Positions 1 to 9,732 of a stretch of 64,000 bases of DNA are shown here, in pieces (the stretch's first letter is position 1; every line of letters starts with the position of its first letter). A model generated the notes under the pieces. The model was not told where the DNA came from, made no database searches, and worked only from the letters and a program-made list of their open reading frames with translations. A program made the translations under genes and the position numbers. This DNA is from Wocania arenilitoris (GTDB lineage Bacteria > Bacteroidota > Bacteroidia > Flavobacteriales > Flavobacteriaceae), in contig NZ_JAKKDU010000007.1 of the NCBI RefSeq assembly GCF_021728535.1, positions 140,684-204,683 of the forward strand, read 5' to 3'.

Positions 1-1853
1 GCTTGAGTGTAAACTCCATTTGCTATTAGTGAGTTTGTTGAATTATCTTGAAAAATGAGTTGTGGTGTGTTTAGATTTGTAATGTTAAGTATAACATCGC
101 CTCTTGATTCGGTACAGTTTAGAATACCATCATTATCATTATCAATGTCAATATTATCAATAATACCGTCATTATCAATGTCATCTGGACAAATACTAAC
201 AGGAACTTCGACAGATTCAAGTGTTAATCCAGAACAAGTTATTACACCAACTAACTTATATTTTCCAGGATTGGTAGGAGTTATAGTTGGATTTGAATTC
301 ATCAAATCTACAAAGCCACTTCCCGAGCCATCATCAAAATACCAAGTAAAGCTGTCAAAATTCTGTGCATTAGCTACGGTTAAATCTATATTAGGAATAC
401 AATTACCTAACGTTATAAATTGAGCATCAAAATTAATTTCTGGTGGAGAAGGAAAACCCGAGTAAAAACTACCAGTTGTTGCCGCACCACTTCTATTAAA
501 ATATGCTACATAAAGCTCATCATCTCCTTGTACAGAAACATCGCCACCTAGTCCAGTTACTCTATAAGTAACATAACCTAAGTTTCCTGTTACTGTACTT
601 GGACCAATAACATTTACACCAAATGGTTGTGAATTTATTGGAGTATTATTTATTGATACTGTAGCCCCGACTTTTGTTACAATTGAGACTCCGCTTTCAC
701 CATTTTGATTAAATTGAGCACCACCAATAAAATCTAGAGCAGCAATATTATCTATATTTCCTCTAGCTTCGCAACTTAATGGCGGCACAAAAAACATACC
801 TTGATTGGCTTCAGAATTTGTTCCAATTCCTTGGTAAACAAAAACAGGTGTAGAGGTTTCAATATACATATTTCCATTGGCTGTATAATTGAATCCTTCT
901 AATAATTCATATCTTCCAGTAATAGTGAAAGGAGATTCTCCATTAACACTTATTGTTGTATTTGGAGTATGCGGAACAACCAAAACATTTTCCCAATCAT
1001 TACTACCAATACCTTTTACACAAATATATTTAGTTCCAACTTTTGAAAGGCCGGCTATTTGATCAATGCCATAATCTCTTCCATTACCACTTGCATCACC
1101 AAAACTACCATTTGCAGATCCACAGTTAACAACTATGGGTTTATCTGAAGTGACTAAAGTGCCAATTAGTCCATCTCGATTAATTGCTGTGTCTACAATA
1201 CGAGTAGCAATGGTATAACTTTCTCCTTCATTTAAAATAATATTTATTGGAAAAGCACCAGTATAGCCTTCTATGTCTATTCCTGTTTGAAAATCATCAA
1301 AGGTTACTTGTGTGTTATCCCCTGTAGCCATTACAGAAACAAAGTTTAGATAATTAGGTTCTGTTGCTCCTTCACTGGTAAAACTACCAACTCTAAAAGT
1401 AGTACCTAAAGCAGAAAGTCCTTTACTAACCAATGCTCCTGCTTGTGGAGGACTACCGCCGCCGCCAGCACGCATTCTAACAGATACATAAATCAAATCT
1501 TCTGCTTCAATTATAAAGCCTTTGTTATTTACTACAACGCTTGTTTGAGAAGAAGGAATAAAAAGCTGAGTATTAGATCCAGTGCCAATTAATATAACTC
1601 CTGGGTTTGTGTTTGATATTACACCAGTTATATCACTACTAGTTGGCAATCCAACTTGTTTTATGGTATATGCTATATCGGCAGTACTTGGTGTTGATAG
1701 ATATATGTATTGATCGTCTGGTATTGCATTATCTATACCACTTGTTAATGGCGGTATATAATGCTTTTTGCTTAATTGCGAAAAGCCACTATAGCTTATT
1801 AAAATAATTAAGCATACAAGTAATTTTTTTAGAAGACGACTAATAATATTCAT
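1..1853 (-). CDS. Secreted surface protein with IgGFc-binding-type N-terminal domain (3' end outside window)
   Basis: The frame is open from an ATG at 1853 to the left edge, giving about 617 residues without a stop. A Sec signal peptide (MNIISRLLKK..., hydrophobic, ending near GFSQ) is followed by a long all-beta region. It contains IgGFc-binding N-terminal-like features such as TSDKPIVVNCGSANG, then GLSKVGTKYICVKGIG and a VLVVPHTPNTTISV strand. Near the edge is a DIDNDGIIDNIDIDNDNDGI stretch, a calcium-binding type-3 repeat. In flavobacteria this domain order usually ends in a T9SS sorting domain, which would lie outside the window; that is inference. It follows two minus-strand T9SS proteins but has its own 127-bp upstream gap with a hairpin, so it is probably a separate transcript. 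The exact ligand is unknown. Confidence 0.85.
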   Translation of the reverse strand, partial: MNIISRLLKKLLVCLIILISYSGFSQLSKKHYIPPLTSGIDNAIPDDQYIYLSTPSTADIAYTIKQVGLPTSSDITGVISNTNPGVILIGTGSNTQLFIPSSQTSVVVNNKGFIIEAEDLIYVSVRMRAGGGGSPPQAGALVSKGLSALGTTFRVGSFTSEGATEPNYLNFVSVMATGDNTQVTFDDFQTGIDIEGYTGAFPINIILNEGESYTIATRIVDTAINRDGLIGTLVTSDKPIVVNCGSANGSFGDASGNGRDYGIDQIAGLSKVGTKYICVKGIGSNDWENVLVVPHTPNTTISVNGESPFTITGRYELLEGFNYTANGNMYIETSTPVFVYQGIGTNSEANQGMFFVPPLSCEARGNIDNIAALDFIGGAQFNQNGESGVSIVTKVGATVSINNTPINSQPFGVNVIGPSTVTGNLGYVTYRVTGLGGDVSVQGDDELYVAYFNRSGAATTGSFYSGFPSPPEINFDAQFITLGNCIPNIDLTVANAQNFDSFTWYFDDGSGSGFVDLMNSNPTITPTNPGKYKLVGVITCSGLTLESVEVPVSICPDDIDNDGIIDNIDIDNDNDGILNCTESRGDVILNITNLNTPQLIFQDNSTNSLIANGVYTQ

Positions 1854-1895
1854 TAAATACGGGACTATTTTCTTTAAAAAAACTAAATATATATA

Positions 1896-1918
1896 ATTTA
1901 AGTCTTTTAGACTTAAAT
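1896..1918 (-). terminator. Hairpin between two surface-protein genes
   Basis: Perfect inverted repeat of 10-bp arms (ATTTAAGTCT / AGACTTAAAT) with a 3-nt loop. It lies 63 bp beyond the stop of the 1624-residue protein and 43 bp before the next start. It is followed on the minus strand by an AT-rich tract rather than a clean U-run, so terminator function is likely but not certain. Confidence 0.5.
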
Positions 1919-1980
1919 AAACGCTTAAGGTTTAATTTTTAATGTTAAATAGAGAAATTCAATAGAAATTTTAAGTGATT

Positions 1981-4900
1981 TTAACGCTTTAAAGCAAAAT
2001 GCCCTTTGATATTAAAAGATTTTCCATTTTGAATAATTTCTGCAACAAACCAATAATCATCTGATGGCATATTTTGACCATTAAAAGTACCATCCCAACC
2101 AATAGAAGTATGCGGAAGTGTTTTTAATAATTTACCATGCCTGTTGTAAATATAAACCACAGTTCCTGGTATTTCTTGAACACCAACAATGTGCCAAGTA
2201 TCAAAGGCACCATCGTTATTTGGTGTTACAAATTTTGGAATATCTATAACAACAACCTCGGTAGTTACATCTTTACAACCATTTAAATCGCGAATAGTTA
2301 CTATATGCAAACCAAAAGTAACATTATTAAAAATATTTGATGTTTGTGGTTCGCCATCATCTAAAATAAACACATAATCGCCAATACCACTTACATCTAC
2401 GGTTATGCTATTTGGGTCTGCAAAATCAACTTTTGTAGTAAAATTTATGGTGGCATCTTCAGACTCAATGACAGTAAAATTTTTGGTGTACGAGCAGTCT
2501 GAACCAATTACATGGGGTGTTGTAACTGTTACCCAATAGTTGCCAATATCATTAGCATCATCTAATAGGATTTCGGTAGATGTTTCACTTGTAGACCATA
2601 AATAACTATCGTTCGGGTTTCCTGTATTTGCGCTAATAATTAAAGGTAAATTGTTAATACAAAGTGGTACAAAATCTTCAATAGGAATTATTGGTAAAGG
2701 ATTTATACGAGTTGTAAATTGTGATATAGCAAAACAGCCGGTAGTATTATTTTGAATTCGAGCATAAATAATTTCACTATCAAAAGCAATATGCAAATTT
2801 GGTAATGCATTGGTAGCTGTTTCTGCACTAGTTAAATCGCTATAATATGTTACTGTGTGTATTGAAGCATTTTGTGAGCCTATAATTGCAGTAGTATTTA
2901 CTGATAAATCAAATTCTAAAAAGCCATCAAAATCATCATCACAACTAACTAAATCTGGAGCTGTATTTGCAATTGGATTGGTATTTATTTGTAAGTTAAA
3001 AGAATCTGTTTTTGGGCAATTAATTAATGGGTCGTTAACTCTAACATAAATGGTATGATTGCTTGCCGTATAATTGAATATATTGCCAATTGGATTTTGA
3101 TTATTATCGGCATCATTTTGAGTGTTATGGTACGATATGGTTACCACACTTGGGTCGTTAACTATTTGTGCATTAACCGAAGTTAAATCAAAAGTATAGG
3201 TATCATTATCACAAATTTCAATGGTGCTAATATTGTTTGTTGGTGGCGGAGGAACAACTATTAAATCCAGTGGAATCACACTAAAACAGCCAGTTAAAAT
3301 ATTGGCAACTTTAATGTATACAGTTCTTGTGTTTGATACATAATTTACAGGATCTATTATTTCATTACTGTTATCTAAACCGTCATTCTGATTTATATCA
3401 GTAAAATCTTCAAAGTAATTGGTAATAAGGTTATTTTGTAACCTATCGTTAATTTGAAAATCAGCATCTTCTAAATTAAATGTAACAAACCCATCGTAAT
3501 CTGTATCGCATTGCTCAAAAGGGGTTGCTTGAGTAATATCTGGTGATGCAATAATATTAATACCTAATTCCTCAACCACATAACAAAACGATGCACTACT
3601 TTCTATTCTTACATAAAGTGTTTGGGGATTAGAAACATTAGTATATTGTAATGGTTGTGGGTTTAAATTATCTTCGGCATCTTGTCGTGTTAAATGAAAT
3701 GAAACATTAAGATTGTCTGGTGAACCTTGTGATATTTCTATAACTTTTTCATTTAAATCGAAAAGATGAATTTGGTCATTTGTTATATCATCACAAATTA
3801 AGTATGGTGTAAAACTATTGTAAACGGGGTCTGATGATACTTGTAATAAAAATGAAGATGTTGCTGAACATGTTGCGTCAGTAGTGTTTTCAACACGTAT
3901 ATAAATGGTTTGAGGTGTGCTGTTATTTTGGTAAATAGTATTTTTGTCAATTGGAATCGTTAAAGCGGGATCTTCAAAATAATACACTTCTTTACCTGTT
4001 TGTCCGTTTAAAATTTCGGCATCTTTATCAACTAGTAAAAAATCTGCTGTAAAAGTGCCATCGTCTTTACATATTTGAAATGGTGTTATGTTAGGAATTA
4101 CAGGTAGGGTATTTACTGTAACGTCTAGTGTTACAATATTGTAACAATTTAAGCTATCATCGTTTTCAACTCGTATGTAAACGGTTTGTGTGTTAGCATT
4201 ATAATTTGTTCTATCTAAAATTGGGTTTACATCGTTGTCAGCATCATCAAAAGAGGTAAAAAAATCGATATTAATCCCGGTAGTACTTGTAACTGTTTCT
4301 GGAATTTTACTGTCTAGGTTTATAATAGAAAACCCATCTTGATCATTATCACAAATCACTATAGGACTTGGTAATGTTGCAGCAGGAGCTACATAAACTT
4401 CAATTTCAAAAGGGTTTACAGTGCTACAACCTGTATCTATATTTTCTATACGAGCGTAAATGGTTTCTACACTAGCCGTATTTGTATAGAAAGGTGGTAA
4501 TTGATTAAAGTTATTTTCAGCATCAGTTTGAGTTGGGTAGTATCTAACTTCAAAATTAGGATTTCCACCAGTTACAGTATCATCCAACGATGCTAAATCG
4601 ATACTTACAAAACCATCATCATCTGTGTCGCAATAGGGTAAAGGGTTACTTGGATTAAATAATAATACTGGATTTACTAATAATGTAATTTCTGAAAAAT
4701 CTGAACAACCACTAACAACATCATCTATTTTAATATATAATGTTGTTGGGCTAGTAGCCGAATATAATACACTATCATCTATTGGGTTAGTGTCTGTGTC
4801 TCTTTCTATTTCAGTTTCATAAAAAGTAATTACTAAGTTTGGTAATTCGTTAGCTATAAATAATGCTACAGTTGTTAAATCAAATTCTAAAGTATCGTTG

Positions 4901-6855
4901 CCATCATCGTTATTATCGCATAAAGCAAAATCTCCTGTATCAGTTCCTGTAAGTAATAAATTGGTATGAACCTCCAATGGCACTATTGAAGAACAACCAG
5001 TAACATCATCTAAAATTCTTATATAAAGTAATCCGCTTCCTGGTTCTATCACTGCGTTTTGATATTGATAATTTGTTTCGTCAGCCACAGGGTTACTACC
5101 AGATTGTGCATCGGGCAATGTTTCATGAAATGTAACAGTTACACCAGTTAAACCCATTAAAACATCATTAATTACTTGTGTAAGATCAAAATCTGCACTA
5201 CCATCATAATCAGTATCACAGGCGTCTAAATATTGAGTGTTGGTATTAACTATAGGGCTAGTTGTAATATTAATAGTTAAAGATGATGTATTTACACAGC
5301 CTGTTTGTGTATTTACAACTCTTATATATAACATTTCTGTTGGTGTATTTGTGTTTACATAAGGTATAGGAATTGGGTTTACACCGTTATCTGCATCAAC
5401 AGCGCTGTAGTGATATGTAACCAATAAATTACTTTGCCCACCAGTAATTTCATCATTTTTTTGTGATAAATCGATAACCGTGTAACCATCTGGTACAGTA
5501 TCACTATCACAAACCTCTAAATCTGTAGGATCAGTTATATTTGGTATTGGGCTTACTACTAAATCAAAAGTAGTAAAACCAAAACAACCAGAATCTAAAT
5601 CTTGAATACGCACATAAATAGTTTGTGGATTTACAGTATTAGAAAAATTACCAGAAACACTATTTATGTTATTCCTTGCATCAGCATCAGACAAATGATA
5701 AGAAAAATCATAGTTTGTAAAAGGAATGTTATTTATTACTTCGGTATTTTTTGTGGTTAGGTCGAAAACTTCTGTTCCATCTTCACTAAGGTCATCACAT
5801 AAAAAATAATCTGTTATAGGGTTAATAGGTTCTTCAGTGTTTAAAACCACTACAACTTCATCGGTTTCAACACAAGCATTACCATTTAAATCTACAGTAA
5901 CTTCAACCCTATATGTGCCATCTTGAGTTGCAGTTATATTTGATAGTGTTGTTGCTAATGGTACGTTATCTAAAAACCAAGCATAGGTTGCTAATGGGTT
6001 GTCTATATCGGCATCTAAAGTAACTGTAGGTGCACATGTTGTAACGTCATCACCCAAATCTAAAATTTTAAAGCTATTCCCTTCAATAAAAACAGCAGAA
6101 TCAAAAGTGCCATCTGTTTGATCTGCAATAACCAATTTTATATGGTATTGTACATAGGGTGTAATTGTTGTTGCAGCCGTTAAAACGGTAGTTCTACCAT
6201 TATAATTGGTGTCTCCAACATTATAGCCATCAAAATACTGGTCGTTTTGTGCTGGACAAACACCAAAAATTTCATCATGAATAGTGTTTGTGTTAACTGG
6301 TGTTGAGGTACCTGGTACTAATGCAATATTTTGATAGGGTAGTGGACTGCCTGTTTCTTTAATTAAAAACGCAAAACCATCAGAAAGCTGACATGGGTTA
6401 ATACCAAAATATTCTTCGGAAGCCAATAAATAATTAAATTGAAGTTGACTAGAAATGGATACAATATCAAATTCTATCGAAGTAGCATTTAGAGTATTTG
6501 TAACACCTAAAGCAGCTTCTAAATCTGGATCTGTTCCCCATATAGTTGAACCCTCACTTAGTGTTGGTGTAGTAACACCGTTACCTCCAGAAGTTGCATT
6601 ACCAGTAGAAAGCATAATGCCATTTTGAAAAGGAAAATTTGAACTTGCACGATCAAATTGTGCATAGCTAGAAAAACCACTAGAAGATCCGTTTACAGAT
6701 GATGTGATATTTGTGATTTCTACACAACTATTTTGTACTAAATTATTTTCAATAAGTGATTCTAAGCTAACAGTATCATCGACAGAAATTTGTTGCGAAA
6801 AAATACAGCTACTCCATAAGAAAAGGAATCCCAATAAGTAGTTAACAAATTTCAT
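1981..6855 (-). CDS. T9SS type-B sorted protein, choice-of-anchor L plus eleven repeats (1624 aa)
   Basis: Signal peptide (MKFVNYLLGFLFLWSSCIFS), then a choice-of-anchor-L-like domain (about residues 25-270; SLIENNLVQNSCVEITNI, ILSTGNATSGG-like segment). About eleven tandem units of roughly 95 residues follow. Each has an acidic loop of the form CDxDxDGxxxFDL, a strand ending in YxTxxDA, an N-P, and a QTIYVRVEN-x-TGC strand. The last 85 residues (FVTPNNDGAFDTWHI ... WDGTFNGQNMPSDDYWF) are the gliding-motility-associated C-terminal (type-B T9SS) sorting signal. Known for the family: export through the T9SS and surface attachment or release. Inferred role: adhesin or cell-surface structural protein. 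The DxDxDG loops suggest calcium binding. A good promoter lies just upstream (6915-6946). Confidence 0.9.
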   Translation of the reverse strand: MKFVNYLLGFLFLWSSCIFSQQISVDDTVSLESLIENNLVQNSCVEITNITSSVNGSSSGFSSYAQFDRASSNFPFQNGIMLSTGNATSGGNGVTTPTLSEGSTIWGTDPDLEAALGVTNTLNATSIEFDIVSISSQLQFNYLLASEEYFGINPCQLSDGFAFLIKETGSPLPYQNIALVPGTSTPVNTNTIHDEIFGVCPAQNDQYFDGYNVGDTNYNGRTTVLTAATTITPYVQYHIKLVIADQTDGTFDSAVFIEGNSFKILDLGDDVTTCAPTVTLDADIDNPLATYAWFLDNVPLATTLSNITATQDGTYRVEVTVDLNGNACVETDEVVVVLNTEEPINPITDYFLCDDLSEDGTEVFDLTTKNTEVINNIPFTNYDFSYHLSDADARNNINSVSGNFSNTVNPQTIYVRIQDLDSGCFGFTTFDLVVSPIPNITDPTDLEVCDSDTVPDGYTVIDLSQKNDEITGGQSNLLVTYHYSAVDADNGVNPIPIPYVNTNTPTEMLYIRVVNTQTGCVNTSSLTINITTSPIVNTNTQYLDACDTDYDGSADFDLTQVINDVLMGLTGVTVTFHETLPDAQSGSNPVADETNYQYQNAVIEPGSGLLYIRILDDVTGCSSIVPLEVHTNLLLTGTDTGDFALCDNNDDGNDTLEFDLTTVALFIANELPNLVITFYETEIERDTDTNPIDDSVLYSATSPTTLYIKIDDVVSGCSDFSEITLLVNPVLLFNPSNPLPYCDTDDDGFVSIDLASLDDTVTGGNPNFEVRYYPTQTDAENNFNQLPPFYTNTASVETIYARIENIDTGCSTVNPFEIEVYVAPAATLPSPIVICDNDQDGFSIINLDSKIPETVTSTTGINIDFFTSFDDADNDVNPILDRTNYNANTQTVYIRVENDDSLNCYNIVTLDVTVNTLPVIPNITPFQICKDDGTFTADFLLVDKDAEILNGQTGKEVYYFEDPALTIPIDKNTIYQNNSTPQTIYIRVENTTDATCSATSSFLLQVSSDPVYNSFTPYLICDDITNDQIHLFDLNEKVIEISQGSPDNLNVSFHLTRQDAEDNLNPQPLQYTNVSNPQTLYVRIESSASFCYVVEELGINIIASPDITQATPFEQCDTDYDGFVTFNLEDADFQINDRLQNNLITNYFEDFTDINQNDGLDNSNEIIDPVNYVSNTRTVYIKVANILTGCFSVIPLDLIVVPPPPTNNISTIEICDNDTYTFDLTSVNAQIVNDPSVVTISYHNTQNDADNNQNPIGNIFNYTASNHTIYVRVNDPLINCPKTDSFNLQINTNPIANTAPDLVSCDDDFDGFLEFDLSVNTTAIIGSQNASIHTVTYYSDLTSAETATNALPNLHIAFDSEIIYARIQNNTTGCFAISQFTTRINPLPIIPIEDFVPLCINNLPLIISANTGNPNDSYLWSTSETSTEILLDDANDIGNYWVTVTTPHVIGSDCSYTKNFTVIESEDATINFTTKVDFADPNSITVDVSGIGDYVFILDDGEPQTSNIFNNVTFGLHIVTIRDLNGCKDVTTEVVVIDIPKFVTPNNDGAFDTWHIVGVQEIPGTVVYIYNRHGKLLKTLPHTSIGWDGTFNGQNMPSDDYWFVAEIIQNGKSFNIKGHFALKR

Positions 6856-6914
6856 AGCAGTAGGTTTCTTTTTTATTTGGAAAACTCAATTTATTTACAA
6901 ACTGAATTTGTTGC

Positions 6915-6964
6915 GAAAAATAGACTTTTTTCAGATGAAATACAAAATAAATACGATGAAATGC
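6915..6964 (-). promoter_or_regulatory. Promoter with direct repeats of LytTR-like spacing
   Basis: On the minus strand TTTG (6946-6943) and TATTTTTC (6922-6915) are separated by 20 bp, close to the Bacteroidetes consensus TTTG-N19-21-TAnnTTTG. Two direct repeats, GCATTTCATC (6964-6955) and GTATTTCATC (6943-6934), are exactly 21 bp apart, one overlapping the -33 region. One-turn-times-two spacing of short direct repeats is the usual geometry of LytTR regulator sites. That a LytTR protein binds here is inference. Confidence 0.5.
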
Positions 6965-6989
6965 GTTTTTAATTGGTTTTTATGATTTG

Positions 6990-9701
6990 TTAATATTTTA
7001 AAGTAAAATGATTTTTAAAAATTCTTCCATCTTGCAGAGTTACAGCAAACCAATAGTCGTCTGCTGGTAGCCTTTCACCATTAAAGAGACCGTCCCAACC
7101 GTTACCTAGTGGATTTAATTGTTTAATGAGTTTACCAAATCGATTAAAAATAAGTACTTTGGTATTCGGTTGAAACATACTAGAAACACCTAGCACTTGC
7201 CAAGTATCGTGTACCCCATCATTATTTGGTGTAAAAAATTTAGGAAACCCGATTACTGAAACGGGGCCTTCTACAGTGCCGCAATTGTTTTTAATATCTC
7301 TCACAGTCACAGTATATAATCCTGGATAAACATTCTCAAAAATATTACTTTCTTGATAAGGAGCGTAAACGACATTATTTTGGTCTAGCAATCGGTATTC
7401 GTAAATGCCTTCACCAGAAACTAAAACAGTAATGGTATTATTTTGAGTAGCATCGACTACTTCAATATTTTTAAAAGTTGCAATGTTTGAAGGCTCAACG
7501 GTTATAGTTCGTTGTTTACTGCAGCCATTAGTATTGGTAACGGTTGCAGTGTAAGTACCAACTTGATTAATATTAATCTGATAGGTGTTCTCTCCAGTAG
7601 ACCAACTATAGGTGTAATTAGAAGGTGAATCGTTTATAATAGCAGCATTTAAAGGAATACTTGTAGGAGAGGTATTAAGACAGTAATATGCTAATTTTTC
7701 GGTTTCAATATTAGGCAATTCGTTTACGGTTAATTGCACTTCACTAATACCGTAGCAGTTATTCGCATTTTCTACTCGGGCATAAATAATCTGAGAATAA
7801 GGGTTAGTGTTAGTAAAAGATGTTCCTAAATTATTTACTTCAAGCAAAGCATCATCATAAGTTTGGTAATAAGCAATAGTTAATCCCGTAGGAAGCCCGT
7901 TAACAATAGCGTTATTAGCATTATTTAAATTAAAATTATAGAATCCATCTTCAATACCGTCATCATCACAAACAATAAGTTCTGTATCGCCAGAATCTGT
8001 AACACTTACATCGAGGGTTAATTCTGATGGGGAATAGCACCCCGTATTATTATTAACAACATCTACATAAATAGTTTGTGGATTGATTGTGTTTGTAAAA
8101 GCATCACCATTAATAATATTGGTTCTTGCAGCATCGGTATAAAACCGAGTTGAAAGTCCTGCAACGCCATTAGTTAAAACAGCATTGGCTTGGTTGAGGT
8201 TAAATAGTGTAAGTCCATCAACAGTGCCATCTTCATCACATTGTAAAAGTGTGTGGTTAAAGGCTTCGGGGTTTTCATTATAATTAACAAATGCTTCGCC
8301 TTCAATGGCACAATCTCCGTTATTAGGATCTATATAAACTTGATAATGCCCGCTTTTAACAACCTCTAAATTAAAATCTGTTTCTGGTAATGAGTTGCCA
8401 TTAAGTGTCCAACTATATGAGGCTCCATGCATTTCATCAGCAGCTAAAGTGTAAGTGTCTCCAACACAAAGCGCTAAATTTGTTGAGCTACTACCATTTT
8501 TTATAATATCAATTTGCTCATTGAAAAAGGACTGAATAAAAGGAGGCAGTCCCTGTGATGAATTATTTGTAGATAAATAAACAGCATTATGCTGATAGTT
8601 GCATGCTGTCCCAATTTTATTTGGGTTATTTATTACTCCAAGATAAGGTGTTCCTTGAGAATACGTTACACTTAAAGCTCTATAGATTTTACCATTAGGA
8701 CCTAATTGCAGTGCACCTCTATACAAGTTTCTGTCATCAATAACTACTGAAGTTCCAACAATATCAGAATTTAGCAAGTTGTATTGAATTAGTTTGGAGG
8801 TATGATTAGAAAGCACTTCATTGTTACTTGGGTTATCTATATCAAAAAAATCATTAGATGCATGTACATAGAGTAGATTGCTATTAGGAGAAAACTCAAT
8901 ACCATATGAGCCATTTGCAAGCCCACTTATATTTAATAACCTTTGATTACTTACTTTGCCAGTTGTTGTATCAAAATCATATAAATATAACCCTTGTTTA
9001 ACATTAGCAGAAGCTAATCTGTTGCCATCTGGTGAGAGCTTTAAATAGCCTCTATTTTCGTATATAAAAGTAGGAATTGGAGATTTTATTGATCGTGTAT
9101 TTACTCCAGTTTCATTAACTTCAAAAGCATGGTAAGTGTTATAAAAACTCTGATCTCCATTTTGAGAAGCTAATGTTAAAACCCATATGGACTGAGATAC
9201 ACAATCATTAAGAACAGCTGTTATTTTTTCTGAACACTCTGGCAATAGGTTTACGTTTTTGGTTGTAACTGCTCCCAAGCCTCCGTTTAATGACATATCA
9301 ACTTCAGAATAATTTAATCCTAAATGAGGTTCATTAAATCCATGGTCATCAACTGTAAAAACATAATAGATGTCTTCGTTTCCGGGTTTAGGAACTATAA
9401 TTGCAGATTGTGTACTAGAAGGGTCACCAAATAAGTCATTCCCGTTTATCATGGTTAAATGATTTTTATTCCAAACGGTTATTCCATCAGTGTAAAATAA
9501 TAATTCACCAGAACTGTTAGATATTGTGGCGCAACCCTCGTTAGTTGATAATTGACCATCATTAACTGCAGAAACAGCATTTGTGTTTTGGTTAAATGTT
9601 ATACCACCACCATACCCAAAATACCAATTACTGGCTTCGCCTTGGGAAAATAAATTTAGACAGATTAAACAGCATATTACGAATAATATAATTTTTTTCA
9701 T
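6990..9701 (-). CDS. T9SS type-B sorted protein with N-terminal propeller-like region (903 aa)
   Basis: I start at the ATG at 9701 (MKKIILFVICCLICLNLFSQ, a good signal peptide) rather than an in-frame TTG five codons upstream. Residues about 20-390 form a beta-rich, propeller-like region (NWYFGYGGGITFN, TNEGCATISNSSGELLFYTDG, LKLSPDGNRLASAN). Then come an immunoglobulin-like stretch (TYTLAADEMHGASYSW), two CDxDG repeats of the same type as in the neighbouring protein, another Ig-like unit, and a C-terminal type-B sorting domain (FFTPNNDGVHDTWQV ... WDGLFNGERLPADDYWF). Exported by the T9SS; function on the surface unknown. The gene is 134 bp upstream of the 1624-aa protein, which has its own promoter. 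Confidence 0.88.
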   Translation of the reverse strand: MKKIILFVICCLICLNLFSQGEASNWYFGYGGGITFNQNTNAVSAVNDGQLSTNEGCATISNSSGELLFYTDGITVWNKNHLTMINGNDLFGDPSSTQSAIIVPKPGNEDIYYVFTVDDHGFNEPHLGLNYSEVDMSLNGGLGAVTTKNVNLLPECSEKITAVLNDCVSQSIWVLTLASQNGDQSFYNTYHAFEVNETGVNTRSIKSPIPTFIYENRGYLKLSPDGNRLASANVKQGLYLYDFDTTTGKVSNQRLLNISGLANGSYGIEFSPNSNLLYVHASNDFFDIDNPSNNEVLSNHTSKLIQYNLLNSDIVGTSVVIDDRNLYRGALQLGPNGKIYRALSVTYSQGTPYLGVINNPNKIGTACNYQHNAVYLSTNNSSQGLPPFIQSFFNEQIDIIKNGSSSTNLALCVGDTYTLAADEMHGASYSWTLNGNSLPETDFNLEVVKSGHYQVYIDPNNGDCAIEGEAFVNYNENPEAFNHTLLQCDEDGTVDGLTLFNLNQANAVLTNGVAGLSTRFYTDAARTNIINGDAFTNTINPQTIYVDVVNNNTGCYSPSELTLDVSVTDSGDTELIVCDDDGIEDGFYNFNLNNANNAIVNGLPTGLTIAYYQTYDDALLEVNNLGTSFTNTNPYSQIIYARVENANNCYGISEVQLTVNELPNIETEKLAYYCLNTSPTSIPLNAAIINDSPSNYTYSWSTGENTYQININQVGTYTATVTNTNGCSKQRTITVEPSNIATFKNIEVVDATQNNTITVLVSGEGIYEYRLLDQNNVVYAPYQESNIFENVYPGLYTVTVRDIKNNCGTVEGPVSVIGFPKFFTPNNDGVHDTWQVLGVSSMFQPNTKVLIFNRFGKLIKQLNPLGNGWDGLFNGERLPADDYWFAVTLQDGRIFKNHFTLKY

Positions 9702-9732
9702 CTTTTCAAGTAGCAAAATGCTATCAAAGATA

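Noticed and set aside
55..423. Plus-strand open frame of 122 codons
   Set aside because: Antisense to the clearly coding IgGFc-domain gene; composition is the complement of its repeats.
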